64,000 nucleotides of DNA, taken from Streptosporangium minutum (GTDB lineage: Bacteria; Actinomycetota; Actinomycetes; Streptosporangiales; Streptosporangiaceae). The position numbers and the translations under genes are program-made. Under the pieces are notes generated by a model, which made no database searches, was not told where the DNA came from, and was given only the letters and a program-made list of their open reading frames with translations. This document shows, piece after piece, positions 1 to 7,797 of this stretch. Position 1 is the first letter of the stretch, and the number at the start of each line of letters is the position of its first letter. The stretch covers positions 1 to 64,000 of the forward strand of contig NZ_NGFP01000010.1 in the NCBI RefSeq assembly GCF_002149035.1. The letters run 5' to 3'.

Positions 1-264
1 ACGGCGAGGCCGCGAACGACACCGCCAGCGCCGCCGTGACCTCTCCGGCCGCGAGCCTGCCCAGCAGCTCGTCCCCGGTCCCGATCAGGGCCGAGGTCGC
101 GGTGGTGCTGGAGGAGCTGGGGCGGGCGGTGGCGCCGGTCCCGTTCCTCACCAGCTCGGTGCTCGCGACCTCGGCCCTGATCGGGACCGGGGACGAGCTG
201 CTGGGCAGGCTCGCGGCCGGAGAGGTCACGGCGGCGCTGGCGGTGTCGTTCGCGGCCTCGCCGT
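1..264. repeat. Perfect 101-bp inverted repeat (1-101 with 164-264)
   Basis: Bases 1-101 are the exact reverse complement of 164-264 (paired positions sum to 265), with 62 bases between the arms. The right arm lies inside the acyl-CoA dehydrogenase gene, so the left arm is an inverted copy of that gene's own coding sequence. The left arm may continue beyond the window edge. Either this is a real inverted duplication or, more likely, a fold-back chimera at a contig end. Confidence 0.95.
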
Positions 265-986
265 ACAGGCCGCCGGCCGGGGGTGTGACCGTCCGGGACG
301 GCGTGCTGAGCGGGCAGGTGCGCGCGGTCGCGGGAGCCGATGTCGCCGATGTGCTGCTGGTGCCGGCCGGTGGCGGGCTGTACGCCGTGGACACGGCCGA
401 CGTGACCGTGGAGGCCGCCGCCTCGCTCGACCTGACCCGGCCGGTCGCGACGGTGACGCTGTCGTCCGCGCCGGGCAGGGAGATCGCCGGCGCCGACGTA
501 CGGCGGGCCCTGGTCACCGGGGCGGGGCTGCTCGCCTCCGAGCAGCTCGGGGTCGCCGAGTGGTGCCTGGGCACGACGCTCGCCTACATCAAGGAGCGCC
601 ACCAGTTCGCCCGGCCGGTCGGCTCCTTCCAGGCGATCAAGCACCGGATGGCCGACCTCTGGCTGGACGTGGTCCGTGCCCGCGCGGCGGCGAGGAACGC
701 CGCCGACCTGCTGGCGGCGGTCCCGCGCATCGCGACGGACGCCGCTGACGCGGCGGCCGTCGAGGCGGGCGAGCTGGCGGCGGCGGTGGCCAAGTCCTGG
801 TGCTCGGAGGTGGCGCTGCGCGTTGCCGAGGAGGCGGTGCAGCTCCACGGCGGGATCGGGATGACCTGGGAGCACCCGGTGCACCTGTATCTCAAGCGCG
901 CGAAGTCCACGGAGATCGCGCTCGGCACCCCCGGCGCCCACCGGGACGCCCTGGCGGTCCTGGCGGACCTGCCCGCTCCCGCCTGA
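3..986 (+). CDS. Acyl-CoA dehydrogenase, 5' partial
   Basis: FAD-dependent acyl-CoA dehydrogenase, which introduces an alpha-beta double bond in acyl-CoA substrates. Genuine homology starts near base 102 (VVLEELGRAVAPVPFL). The C-terminal four-helix domain is clear: IKERHQFARPVGSFQAIKH, then LHGGIGMTWEHPVHLYLKRA and a final GTPGAHRD. The catalytic base and FAD-contact segments of the last domain are present, but the N-terminal domain is absent. The frame is open to the left edge, and a GTG at 36 could act as a start. However, residues before about codon 33 derive from the inverted copy of bases 164-264 and do not resemble the family. The product as drawn is therefore a truncated or artefactual N-terminus on a real dehydrogenase. 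A terminator hairpin follows at 1069. Confidence 0.8.
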   Translation, partial: GEAANDTASAAVTSPAASLPSSSSPVPIRAEVAVVLEELGRAVAPVPFLTSSVLATSALIGTGDELLGRLAAGEVTAALAVSFAASPYRPPAGGVTVRDGVLSGQVRAVAGADVADVLLVPAGGGLYAVDTADVTVEAAASLDLTRPVATVTLSSAPGREIAGADVRRALVTGAGLLASEQLGVAEWCLGTTLAYIKERHQFARPVGSFQAIKHRMADLWLDVVRARAAARNAADLLAAVPRIATDAADAAAVEAGELAAAVAKSWCSEVALRVAEEAVQLHGGIGMTWEHPVHLYLKRAKSTEIALGTPGAHRDALAVLADLPAPA

Positions 987-1068
987 CCCCGTCCTTTCCC
1001 GATCGGCGGCGCGGCCCTGTCGGGCATCGGCTGCGGATCGAGCAGGCGGCGAGCGAGAGTCGCGAGCA

Positions 1069-1105
1069 TGCCCGGCCACAGAGCCCCCGCTTCCGTGGCC
1101 GGGCA
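1069..1105. terminator. Terminator hairpin between convergent genes
   Basis: An 11-bp perfect stem, TGCCCGGCCAC at 1069-1079 and GTGGCCGGGCA at 1095-1105, with a 15-base loop. It lies between the acyl-CoA dehydrogenase and the converging CU044_5270-like gene. There is no T-tract, as is common in actinomycetes, so it could serve both strands. Confidence 0.55.
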
Positions 1106-1116
1106 CGAGCGGCCCC

Positions 1117-2160
1117 TTACTCGGCCGTGGGCGCCACCGGCTCGGAGTCGGTCCAGCCGGACTCCAGCACCACCTCGGTGCGGTCGCCCTTGTCCGGCAT
1201 GCCGGTGACCAGGAAGGCCAGCACCATCGAGGTGTCCCGATCGATGATCAACCTGCCCTGGGTGGGCCGGCCCTGCTGGATCGGGAACGTGACCGCGACG
1301 CCCGGCCTGCCTCGCGGGTCCGTGGTGTCGCCCTCGACCCGCACGGAGGGCAGCGCCGCCAGTGCCCGGTACGCGGCGCCCCGCACCTCCGGAGAGGTGG
1401 GCAGTTCGTACAGCAGCGACGCCAACACCCTCGGCAGGTTGTCGTCCACGGCGTCCTCGACGACGTCGCTCGCACGGATCGCATCCAGCATCCGGTTCTT
1501 CAGAGCCTCGGGGTCGGCGGGCAGCGCCTTGACCTCTTCCAGAGTCAGCTGCTCACCCTCCAGGAGGGGGAACTTCTGCCTGCCCTTGTGGGGGACCAGC
1601 TTCCCTTCGCCCGGCGAGGTGGAGAAGCCGCCGTCCTCGACCTTCCATTCGGCCGGTGAGCCGTCGCGACGCCAGGCCTCCACGTCGAGGGGGCGCGTGG
1701 CCAGCTTCCGGACGCCGGACCAGGCCCGGCCCTCCTTGGAGATCCAGTTCTCGACGAGGTTGGAGGTCTCCAGCTGGTACGTGTCGCCTTCCTTGCCGTA
1801 CGGCTTGGCCCACCGCATCGTGTACAGCCGCTTGACGTGCCAGTAGGCGCCCTCGGGAGCGGCCTCGGCCCTGGTCGCCGCGGCCAGCAGGATCGAGTGA
1901 CCGGACAGGACGGTCGTGCTGTTCCCGGGGGAGGTCGTGCTGTTCCCGGAGGAGGGGGAAAGCGCGGGGGCGGAGGTCGTCATGCCGGGTACGAAGACCG
2001 CCGCCGCGACCGCGGCCGCCGTGGCGAGTCCCGCGACACCGGCCTGCCACGGCAGGCGCCGCCTGGTCGCCGCGCGCATCCGTGCCTGCACCCGCGTCTT
2101 CGCGAACGGGTCGTCGTCGGGCCGGCCGTACAGCTCGCGGACCTCGGTGAGCTCATCCAT
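1117..2160 (-). CDS. CU044_5270 family protein, putative membrane partner of the ECF sigma factor
   Basis: A 347-residue protein of the actinobacterial CU044_5270 type: a short cytoplasmic N-terminus (about 1-38, starting MDELTEVRELYGRPDDDPFA), one membrane segment (about 40-60, rich in Ala and Val), a Ser/Thr-rich spacer, and a large extracytoplasmic domain. Its start overlaps the end of the upstream sigma factor gene by 8 bases, so the two are translationally coupled. In this arrangement the protein is assumed to work with, or restrain, the sigma factor. No ZAS-type zinc motif (HxxxCxxC) is visible, so calling it a classical anti-sigma factor is not supported. The biochemical function is unknown. 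Confidence 0.75.
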   Translation of the reverse strand: MDELTEVRELYGRPDDDPFAKTRVQARMRAATRRRLPWQAGVAGLATAAAVAAAVFVPGMTTSAPALSPSSGNSTTSPGNSTTVLSGHSILLAAATRAEAAPEGAYWHVKRLYTMRWAKPYGKEGDTYQLETSNLVENWISKEGRAWSGVRKLATRPLDVEAWRRDGSPAEWKVEDGGFSTSPGEGKLVPHKGRQKFPLLEGEQLTLEEVKALPADPEALKNRMLDAIRASDVVEDAVDDNLPRVLASLLYELPTSPEVRGAAYRALAALPSVRVEGDTTDPRGRPGVAVTFPIQQGRPTQGRLIIDRDTSMVLAFLVTGMPDKGDRTEVVLESGWTDSEPVAPTAE

Positions 2161-2713
2161 GATTGGCCTCCATCGGGTTGGCGCCGCCCAGAGCGGCGCG
2201 GATCTTGGCTCTGGCGCGGCTCAACCGTGAGCCGACCGTGCCGTAGGAGATGCCGAGCGCGGCGGCGATCTCCTCATGGCTCAGTCCCGCCAGGGCCGTC
2301 AGGAGCAGGACGTCGCGCTCACCCCGTCCGAGACGGGCGATGGCCTCGGCGAGGGCGGGACGCAGACTCTCGGCGCTGACCTGTGCCGCCACGCGTTCCT
2401 CGTGGCTGGGCGCGTCGGCCGGGGGGCCGTGCCTGTCCACGGCCCGCAGCGCGCGGACCTCGGTTCTGCGGTGCTTGTGGATGAGGTTGGTGACGATGCC
2501 GTACAGCCAGGTTCTGACGCCGGCCTTGGCGGGGTCGTACCGCGCCCGCTTGCGGAACGCCGTCAGGAACGCCTCGGCGACCACGTCCTCGGCCGGTCCG
2601 GGGCCGAGTCGCTGGACGACGTAGCGGTGGATCTCGCTGAAGTAGGCGTCGAAGACGGCGGAGAAGTCGTCGAGCGACTGATCCGGCGGCCGTTCGACCG
2701 GCGTGGTTGTCAT
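2153..2713 (-). CDS. RNA polymerase sigma factor, ECF subfamily
   Basis: An ECF sigma factor of about 186 residues that directs RNA polymerase to a small regulon. Region 2 (FDAYFSEIHRYVVQRLG, then AEDVVAEAFLTAFRKRARYD) and region 4 (RLGRGERDVLLLTALAGLSHEEIAAALGISYGTVGSRLSRAR) are both intact. There is no extra C-terminal domain. The start at 2713 is preferred over an in-frame ATG 30 bases upstream because GAGAGG sits 6 bases before it. It is followed, with an overlap, by the CU044_5270 gene, which probably encodes its regulator. The upstream leader holds a 45-bp tandem repeat. Confidence 0.9.
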   Translation of the reverse strand: MTTTPVERPPDQSLDDFSAVFDAYFSEIHRYVVQRLGPGPAEDVVAEAFLTAFRKRARYDPAKAGVRTWLYGIVTNLIHKHRRTEVRALRAVDRHGPPADAPSHEERVAAQVSAESLRPALAEAIARLGRGERDVLLLTALAGLSHEEIAAALGISYGTVGSRLSRARAKIRAALGGANPMEANHG

Positions 2714-2798
2714 CGAGAACCTCTCGTGGCGAATGTCGGTCATGGGGTATCACCCGATGGGCCGATTCGCTTTCCCGATCACCGGAAGGGTTCCGGGT

Positions 2799-2888
2799 TC
2801 AGCGGGTCGCCGAGGTGCCGTGTTAGCGGGTCGTCCGGCCGCTTTCAGCGGGTCGCCGGATGCCGTGTGGGCGGGTCGTCCGGCCGCC
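2799..2888. repeat. Two-copy tandem repeat, about 45 bp unit
   Basis: Copies at about 2799-2843 and 2845-2888 share the order 'agcgggtcgcc', 'tgccgtgt', 'gcgggtcgtccggccgc' with a few substitutions. The repeat lies upstream of the sigma factor start and before the terminator of the MFS gene's side. It encodes no plausible protein. A role in the sigma factor's promoter region is possible but not shown. Confidence 0.75.
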
Positions 2889-2921
2889 GGGGGAGGCGCG
2901 CGGCGGATCCGGACAGCATAA

Positions 2922-2968
2922 AGCCCCTGGTCGGCCTCATGCTGCGAGCATGAGGCCGACCAGGGGCT
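2922..2968. terminator. Strong hairpin terminator after the MFS transporter gene
   Basis: A perfect 22-bp stem (2922-2943 with 2947-2968) and a 3-base GCG loop. It stands 48 bases past the stop codon of the MFS transporter on the minus strand and is the strongest intrinsic hairpin in the window. It also insulates the sigma factor's leader from the pump transcript. Confidence 0.85.
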
Positions 2969-3016
2969 CCGCCTGGGCGCGATCGGGGAAGGCGGCGACC
3001 GCCTATCGGTGAAGGC

Positions 3017-4459
3017 TCAGTGGACCGGGTCGGCGTCCTCGCGGGCCTGCCTGGGCAGGAGGAAACCGACCAGGAAGGTCAGCGCGACCATCCCGGCGAC
3101 GACCCAGAAGGTGCTCCGCGCCGCGGCGGTGGGGTCGCCGCCCGTCGCGCCGAAGAAGACGGTGCCGAGCAGGGCCACACCGAGCGCCGCCCCGACCTGC
3201 TGGAGCGCGGTGAGCGTGCCGGAGGCGGAGCCGGTCTCGTGCGGCTCGACACCGGCCAGCGCGATCTCGAAGTACGGTCCCATGATCAGTCCCGATCCCA
3301 GGCCGGTGACCAGCAGGGCGGGGGCGAGCTGCCAGGGGCCGACATCCGGGCCGAGCAGCAGCAGGAGGGCGATGACGCCGACCGTCATGATCGCGGCACC
3401 CGCGTGCAGCACCCTGCGGCCGTGCCTCCTGACCGCCTGCATGGCGCCCATTCCGATGATCATGCCCACGGAGAGCGGGACGCCGGCCAGGCCGGCCTTC
3501 AGCGGGGTGTAGCCGAGGCCGAGCTGCGTGTAGAGGTTGAAGACCAGGCCGAACCCGCTGAAGGCGGCGAAGTAGATCGTCCCGGTGAACATGCCGCCGA
3601 TGAACGCGCGCTTGCGGAACAGGCTCGGCGCGATCAGCGGGTCGCCGCCCCTGCTGTTCTTGCGCGACTCGTACCAGCCGAAGAGCGCGAACACCGCCAG
3701 GGAGCCGGCCATCATCACGAACGTCCAGGCCGGCCAGTCGTGCTCACGGCCCTGGACCAGCGGGAAGACGATCATCAGCGAGCCGAGGGAGGCCAGGAGC
3801 GCGCCGGGGAGGTCGAGCTTGAGCGAGCGGGTCGGCCGGGTGGCGGGCAGGAACCTCACCGCGGCCAGCACCGTGAGCAGGCCGATCGGCAGGTTGATCA
3901 GGAAGATCATGCGCCAGCCGGTGCCGAAGAAGTCGGCGTCGACCAGCCAGCCCGCCAGGATCGGGCCGCCTATCGCGGACAGTCCCATGATCGGGCCGAA
4001 CGCGCCGAAAGCCGCCTGCAGCTCCTTGGGCGGGAACATCTCCTTCATCATGCCGAGCCCCTGCGGGACCATCGCGGCCCCGAACAGGCCCTGGACCACG
4101 CGGGCGGCGATCACGGTCTCCGGTGAGACGGCCACCGCGCAGAACAGCGAGCCGACCACGAACCCGGCCGCGCCGATGAGGAACATCCGCTTGCGGCCCA
4201 CGATGTCGCCCAGCCGCCCGCCGGTCAGCAGGCCGGCGGTCATGGCCAGCGTGTATGCCACGCCGAGCCACTGGATCATCGAGGTCCCACCGCCGAGGTC
4301 GGCCTGCATCGTCGGACCGGCGATGTTGGTGACGGTGGCGTCGAGGAGCTCCATCACGGAGCCGGCGAGGATCACGAAGAGCGCGGGCCAGCGCCACCTG
4401 TACGGCGCGGGCTCGGTGGCTTCCCGGGCATCCAGCGGGCGGATGTCGAGGGTGGTCAT
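3017..4459 (-). CDS. MFS drug efflux transporter, DHA2 (14-helix) family
   Basis: A 480-residue inner-membrane proton antiporter of the EmrB/QacA type. After a short cytoplasmic N-terminus the first helix carries the family's ELLDATVTNIAGPTM signature (about 37-51), and motif A, GGRLGDIVGRKRMF, lies between helices 2 and 3. About 14 hydrophobic segments are seen, with no large loop. GGAGG precedes the ATG closely. Substrates cannot be read from sequence; export of hydrophobic drugs or dyes is usual for the family. The upstream region holds several palindromes that look like operators, but no regulator gene is adjacent, so control is probably by a regulator encoded elsewhere. Confidence 0.9.
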   Translation of the reverse strand: MTTLDIRPLDAREATEPAPYRWRWPALFVILAGSVMELLDATVTNIAGPTMQADLGGGTSMIQWLGVAYTLAMTAGLLTGGRLGDIVGRKRMFLIGAAGFVVGSLFCAVAVSPETVIAARVVQGLFGAAMVPQGLGMMKEMFPPKELQAAFGAFGPIMGLSAIGGPILAGWLVDADFFGTGWRMIFLINLPIGLLTVLAAVRFLPATRPTRSLKLDLPGALLASLGSLMIVFPLVQGREHDWPAWTFVMMAGSLAVFALFGWYESRKNSRGGDPLIAPSLFRKRAFIGGMFTGTIYFAAFSGFGLVFNLYTQLGLGYTPLKAGLAGVPLSVGMIIGMGAMQAVRRHGRRVLHAGAAIMTVGVIALLLLLGPDVGPWQLAPALLVTGLGSGLIMGPYFEIALAGVEPHETGSASGTLTALQQVGAALGVALLGTVFFGATGGDPTAAARSTFWVVAGMVALTFLVGFLLPRQAREDADPVH

Positions 4460-4555
4460 TGCTCCTCCAGAGCCTGGCGTGCGGGGGATATGTGAACGCT
4501 ACGAGGGTTCGCGGAAAGAGTCGCTCCGCGAACGTGCTCAGATCGAGGATCTTTC

Positions 4556-4606
4556 GTGGAACGATTCGTTCTGTTCCACTATATCAGAACGGAATGCTTC
4601 ATTCCG
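4556..4606. promoter_or_regulatory. Operator-like palindromes upstream of the MFS pump
   Basis: Three palindromes are clustered here: GTGGAAC..GTTCCAC (4556-4579, 10-base spacer), GAACGATTCGTTC nested inside it (4559-4571), and CGGAATG-CTT-CATTCCG (4590-4606). A TATAGT-like -10 on the minus strand lies between them. This fits TetR- or MarR-type repression of the pump. The rest of 4460-4784 shows nothing else recognisable. Confidence 0.6.
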
Positions 4607-4784
4607 ATATTTTTCGGATGGCTTTCCGGTCCGCTCGACCCTCCGCTCCGGATCCCCGTCGCGGTCACAGGCACCACGTTATGCCGGGTGTAGGTCATCT
4701 CCTGTCCTACATGACGCCGGTGCCGGGACCTGGTGGGAACCGGCCGCCGGACGCCGTGAAACTCGGCCCCCGCGGCCGGTTGGA

Positions 4785-5540
4785 TCAGCCGCGGACGGCG
4801 CAGAGGAGCCGGTTGTTGCCGCGCTGCCACAAGGAGCCGATCTCGGTGAAGCCGGCGTCACGGAGGGCGTTGACGTGCTCGGAGAGCAGGGGAGACTCCG
4901 AGCCGTGGTGGTCGGCGCCCGCGGTGGCGCGTTCGGAGTGGAGCTCGGCGAAGGCGGGGTCGGCGGCGACCGCGTCCCACCACTGGCGCCAGTCTTCTGG
5001 GCGCCGGCCGGCGAACACGCGCTCGGTCTCCCGGTCGTGCACGGCGCGTTCGAGGCGGGCGATGGCCGGAGCGGTGTCGTCGGTCTCCATGTGGTCGCCG
5101 TTGAGCAGGAGCCCGCCCGGACGCAGCACGGTCGCCAGCTCGGCGTACATCTTCTGGAGCTCCGGTCCGGAGATCCAGTGCAACGCGGTGGTGCTCACCG
5201 CGACGTCGGCCGGTCCGTCCAGGCCCAGGGAGTCGGTCCATCCGGGTGTGCGCAGGTCGACGGAGACGAACCTGAGACGAGGGTAGGCGGCCCGGCCGAG
5301 GCCGAGCAGCAGCGGGTCCGCGTCGACCGCGACCACCGTCGCCCCGGGCAGCCGCTCCAGAAGACGGGCGGACAGTGAGCCCGGCCCACAGCCGAGGTCG
5401 ATGACCAGCGGATCGGGGCGGCCCGCCGCCTCGACGGCGTCGATCAGTGCAGTGAAACGCTCCTCGCGGTCGGGCAGGTAGCCCTCCTGCTGGCGGTCCC
5501 AGCGCGCGATCCACTCGAGTGCGGCATCGTGGGTGAGCAC
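4785..5540 (-). CDS. Class I SAM-dependent methyltransferase
   Basis: A Rossmann-fold methyltransferase of about 251 residues. Motif I is LVIDLGCGPGSLSARLLERL, followed by the acidic motif II VVAVDADPLLLGLGR and a motif IV-like DVAVSTTALHWISG. The acceptor substrate cannot be deduced. I start it at GTG 5540, which has AAGGAG seven bases upstream and gives MLTHDAALEWIARW. A GTG at 5582 would add 14 residues but lies inside the palindrome shared with the divergent CGNR gene. The divergent layout suggests that the CGNR protein controls this gene. Confidence 0.8.
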   Translation of the reverse strand: MLTHDAALEWIARWDRQQEGYLPDREERFTALIDAVEAAGRPDPLVIDLGCGPGSLSARLLERLPGATVVAVDADPLLLGLGRAAYPRLRFVSVDLRTPGWTDSLGLDGPADVAVSTTALHWISGPELQKMYAELATVLRPGGLLLNGDHMETDDTAPAIARLERAVHDRETERVFAGRRPEDWRQWWDAVAADPAFAELHSERATAGADHHGSESPLLSEHVNALRDAGFTEIGSLWQRGNNRLLCAVRG

Positions 5541-5551
5541 AATCGTCTCCT

Positions 5552-5607
5552 TGTAACTGTCGTCTAGGCTTGTGGCAGTCACAAACTAAAGCGCGAGGAT
5601 GTAACTG
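5552..5607. promoter_or_regulatory. Divergent operator region, methyltransferase/CGNR regulator
   Basis: The 72-base divergent gap contains the inverted repeat TTGTG-gcagt-CACAA (5570-5584), flanked by two direct copies of TGTAACTG (5552-5559 and 5600-5607). The symmetric layout between two divergent starts fits binding by the CGNR protein to control both genes. Confidence 0.5.
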
Positions 5608-5612
5608 GTCAA

Positions 5613-6182
5613 GTGGATTTCAACAGTCACGCTGATGCGATCGTCCGGGTGGCGGTGGGCCTGGTCAACGAGCTGACCCCCGGGGAGAGGCGGGGACGCG
5701 CCTTCCCGCTGCCGCGCGAGCTTGCCGCCGCCGCCGCCGAGGGCCTGCGGACCGGCTATCCGAATCACCGGGAGGTCACCGAAGGGGAGGCCGGTGAGCT
5801 CGTCGAGATCGCGGCGCGGCTGCGCCGGGTCTTCGACGCCGTCGCGACGGGAGACATCGACGCGGCGGCCCTGCAGGTCAACGGTCTTCTTGAGGAGACC
5901 CGCGCCCGGCCGCTGCTCGACCGGCACGACGGAGAGCCATGGCATCTGCACTTCCACGGCCCCGGCGGCACCATGGCCGGCGACTGGGCGGCGAGCTGCG
6001 CCACCGGACTCGCGATCGTGCTGGGGAGCGAGTTCCACGACCGCCTCGGCGTGTGTACGGCGCCGCACTGCGATCGGGTGTACGTGGACGTGTCCCGCAA
6101 CGGCACCCGCCGGTTCTGCGGCACCGCCTGCCAGAACCGCGTCAAGACCGCGGCCTTCCGCGCCAGGGGCAAGGTCCCGTGA
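5613..6182 (+). CDS. CGNR zinc finger domain protein, putative transcriptional regulator
   Basis: A 189-residue protein of the actinobacterial ABATE/CGNR type. The N-terminal helical domain (about 1-130) is the predicted ligand-sensing part. The C-terminal zinc finger (about 143-180) reads GVCTAPHCDRVYVDVSRNGTRRFCGTACQNR, here quoted by its ends: cysteines at CTAPHC and CGTAC, with an arginine-rich tail. The family is thought to bind DNA and sense small molecules. GTG start at 5613. It is transcribed away from a methyltransferase and shares an operator-like region with it, which suggests local control. Confidence 0.8.
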   Translation: MDFNSHADAIVRVAVGLVNELTPGERRGRAFPLPRELAAAAAEGLRTGYPNHREVTEGEAGELVEIAARLRRVFDAVATGDIDAAALQVNGLLEETRARPLLDRHDGEPWHLHFHGPGGTMAGDWAASCATGLAIVLGSEFHDRLGVCTAPHCDRVYVDVSRNGTRRFCGTACQNRVKTAAFRARGKVP

Positions 6183-6267
6183 CGGTGCCCCTGCTGACTG
6201 CCGATCGCCGGGTAGCACCGCGGCCAAGCCAGGCAACCCGTCCCACCGTCGAACCAGAAACTCGATT

Positions 6268-6299
6268 CCTGATTTTGAGCCTGAATCAGGGAGTAGTAT
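6268..6299. promoter_or_regulatory. Operator/promoter of the toxin-antitoxin-like pair
   Basis: A perfect 7-bp inverted repeat, CCTGATT (6268-6274) and AATCAGG (6284-6290), is followed by a TAGTAT -10-like box at 6294-6299, 24 bases before the ATG of the HTH gene. The position fits autorepression by the HTH protein. Confidence 0.5.
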
Positions 6300-6323
6300 G
6301 GGTGAGAAGGGGGCGCCGTACTC

Positions 6324-6926
6324 ATGACCGATGTCAAGCCCAGGAAGTCTCCGGCAGGAGCGGCCAAGAAGCGAGAGCGTCACACGCTCTCGGCGCAGCG
6401 CGGGAACGATGTCGCCGGTACAGCACAGGCCCCTCGCAGGAAAGAGCTTGAGGAGCGGGCAGCGCTGGCCCTGTTCGATCAAGCGCAGCGCCTGGACGGA
6501 GTAGCCGCCAGCACCCATGAGACCGGCACCCGTGACACGGTCAGGGAAGTCGTCCAGGACCTGCTCGCCCATGCCGAGCCGGTGCGGGCGACGATCGCAT
6601 CGAAGATCCTCGGTGTTGACGAGAAGACCGTTCGCGCGTGGGTCAAGGAAGGGCTGCTCATCCCGGTCAGGGAAAAGCCTCGATTGATGCTTGAAGCCGA
6701 ACGCTTGTACACCGTGGCAACGCTTGTTCAGGATCTGCGCCGGGACGGTCACGCCCGCAATCTCGTCGAGTCGGTCTGGTATCGCCTGCAAGACCGGGGA
6801 CTCCTGGAGAATGATCAGTTGATCGACGGCCTCCGGCAGATGGAACGGGGCGAGGGCCGTCCGTGGCGGGAGATCAAGGCCGAGTGGAGTTCCAAGAACT
6901 CGGAGCCGGCCGCCGGTGAAGACTGA
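6324..6926 (+). CDS. HTH protein, putative antitoxin or repressor
   Basis: A 200-residue protein. The basic N-terminus (about 1-45, many Lys/Arg) looks disordered. A helix-turn-helix follows at about 90-115 (ASKILGVDEKTVRAWVKEGL), and after it a helical region with VATLVQDLRRDG and VESVWYRLQDRGLL. Its stop overlaps the next gene by 11 bases, the compact spacing typical of antitoxin-toxin operons. The palindrome upstream supports autoregulation. I do not recognise a named family, so the antitoxin role is inferred from order, overlap and the DNA-binding domain. Confidence 0.6.
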   Translation: MTDVKPRKSPAGAAKKRERHTLSAQRGNDVAGTAQAPRRKELEERAALALFDQAQRLDGVAASTHETGTRDTVREVVQDLLAHAEPVRATIASKILGVDEKTVRAWVKEGLLIPVREKPRLMLEAERLYTVATLVQDLRRDGHARNLVESVWYRLQDRGLLENDQLIDGLRQMERGEGRPWREIKAEWSSKNSEPAAGED

Positions 6927-7368
6927 GGTCTATCTCTCGGTGCTCGCGGAGAAACAGGCCGAGACCTTACGCGGGGCAGATCTGCAGGCGTTTGTCGCCT
7001 TCGTTGGTGATCTGGAAGCTCGTGGTTGCGCAGCCCTTGGATATCGGCTCACCGGGGAGATTCCGGTGAGCCGGCTGTGCGTCAAGCATTTGCGGGATGC
7101 CACGCGCGTCGTGGTCGCCTTCGAAGCGCCGGGTCGCGCCTGGGTTCTGATGCTGGGGCCTCATGATGAGCGCGATCGGACACAGGATGTCTACGCCTCC
7201 CTGTGGCAGGTGTGCGGATTGGACGCGCCGCCGGTGGGTAGGCGAACCAAGCCCGCCTGCTGTGACGATGACGGCGCGGATCCAGACCTATCTGAAATCG
7301 ATGACCTGGTGGCCCGTTGCCGGGATCTCGTCAAGCCGTCTCGTCGGCGGCGTAAGCGTGCCGGCTGA
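6916..7368 (+). CDS. Small protein, possible ParE/RelE-fold toxin
   Basis: A 150-residue protein. The segment CVKHLRDATRVVVAFEAP followed by WVLMLGPHDERDRTQDVY has the beta-strand pattern of ParE/RelE-type toxins: small predicted domain, basic strand, then a GPHD turn. The tail is acidic and then strongly basic (PSRRRRKRAG). It is translated from a start inside the preceding HTH gene. Toxin activity is an inference from operon form and weak fold resemblance. The alternative is an uncharacterised DNA-associated protein. Confidence 0.5.
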   Translation: MKTEVYLSVLAEKQAETLRGADLQAFVAFVGDLEARGCAALGYRLTGEIPVSRLCVKHLRDATRVVVAFEAPGRAWVLMLGPHDERDRTQDVYASLWQVCGLDAPPVGRRTKPACCDDDGADPDLSEIDDLVARCRDLVKPSRRRRKRAG

Positions 7369-7390
7369 CGGACTCCTGCCGGAACGGCAG

Positions 7391-7609
7391 TCAGATATCG
7401 GGCGGTACCAGTGTCAAGCCAGGTGACCCACCGGCGAGCTGAGTTGCCGCTCTGATTCCCGTGACGGCTCTGCTCCATTGAGCATGAGGGCAAGGTGCTG
7501 CGTTACCAACGATGCGGTCGGTTTCAAGAAAACCGGCGCAGCGGGCATGACCCTTGTGGTCGGCGTCCAGAGCGTCCACTAGCGGACCGGCATCGAGAAG
7601 CGTCGTCAC
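7391..7609 (-). pseudogene. PIN-domain (VapC-like) toxin remnant
   Basis: The first 29 residues (VTTLLDAGPLVDALDADHKGH..) match the start of VapC PIN ribonucleases, including the first catalytic Asp in LLDAGPLV. After about residue 30 the reading loses all PIN features, and the further acidic residues of the active site are missing. It is best read as a frameshifted or truncated VapC relic. The start is GTG, on the opposite strand to the adjacent toxin-antitoxin-like pair. Confidence 0.55.
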
Positions 7610-7797
7610 ATCGGACGGTTCAACCCTTCGCGAAGGATCTCTTCATGCCGTTCGTGAGATCTCCGACGCCTGAGTTCAGGGTCCGGGTGGTGATCGGCCG
7701 GTGGTACTGGTGATCGACCTCACGCCGGGGGCAGAACTGGAGGCAGTCCGAGAGCAGATGGAAGACGGTGCGTCCCCGACGAAGGAGTGATCAGGTC

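Noticed and set aside
1117-2160. Classical zinc-binding anti-sigma factor
   Set aside because: No HxxxCxxC motif is present in the cytoplasmic N-terminus; the CU044_5270-type description is safer.
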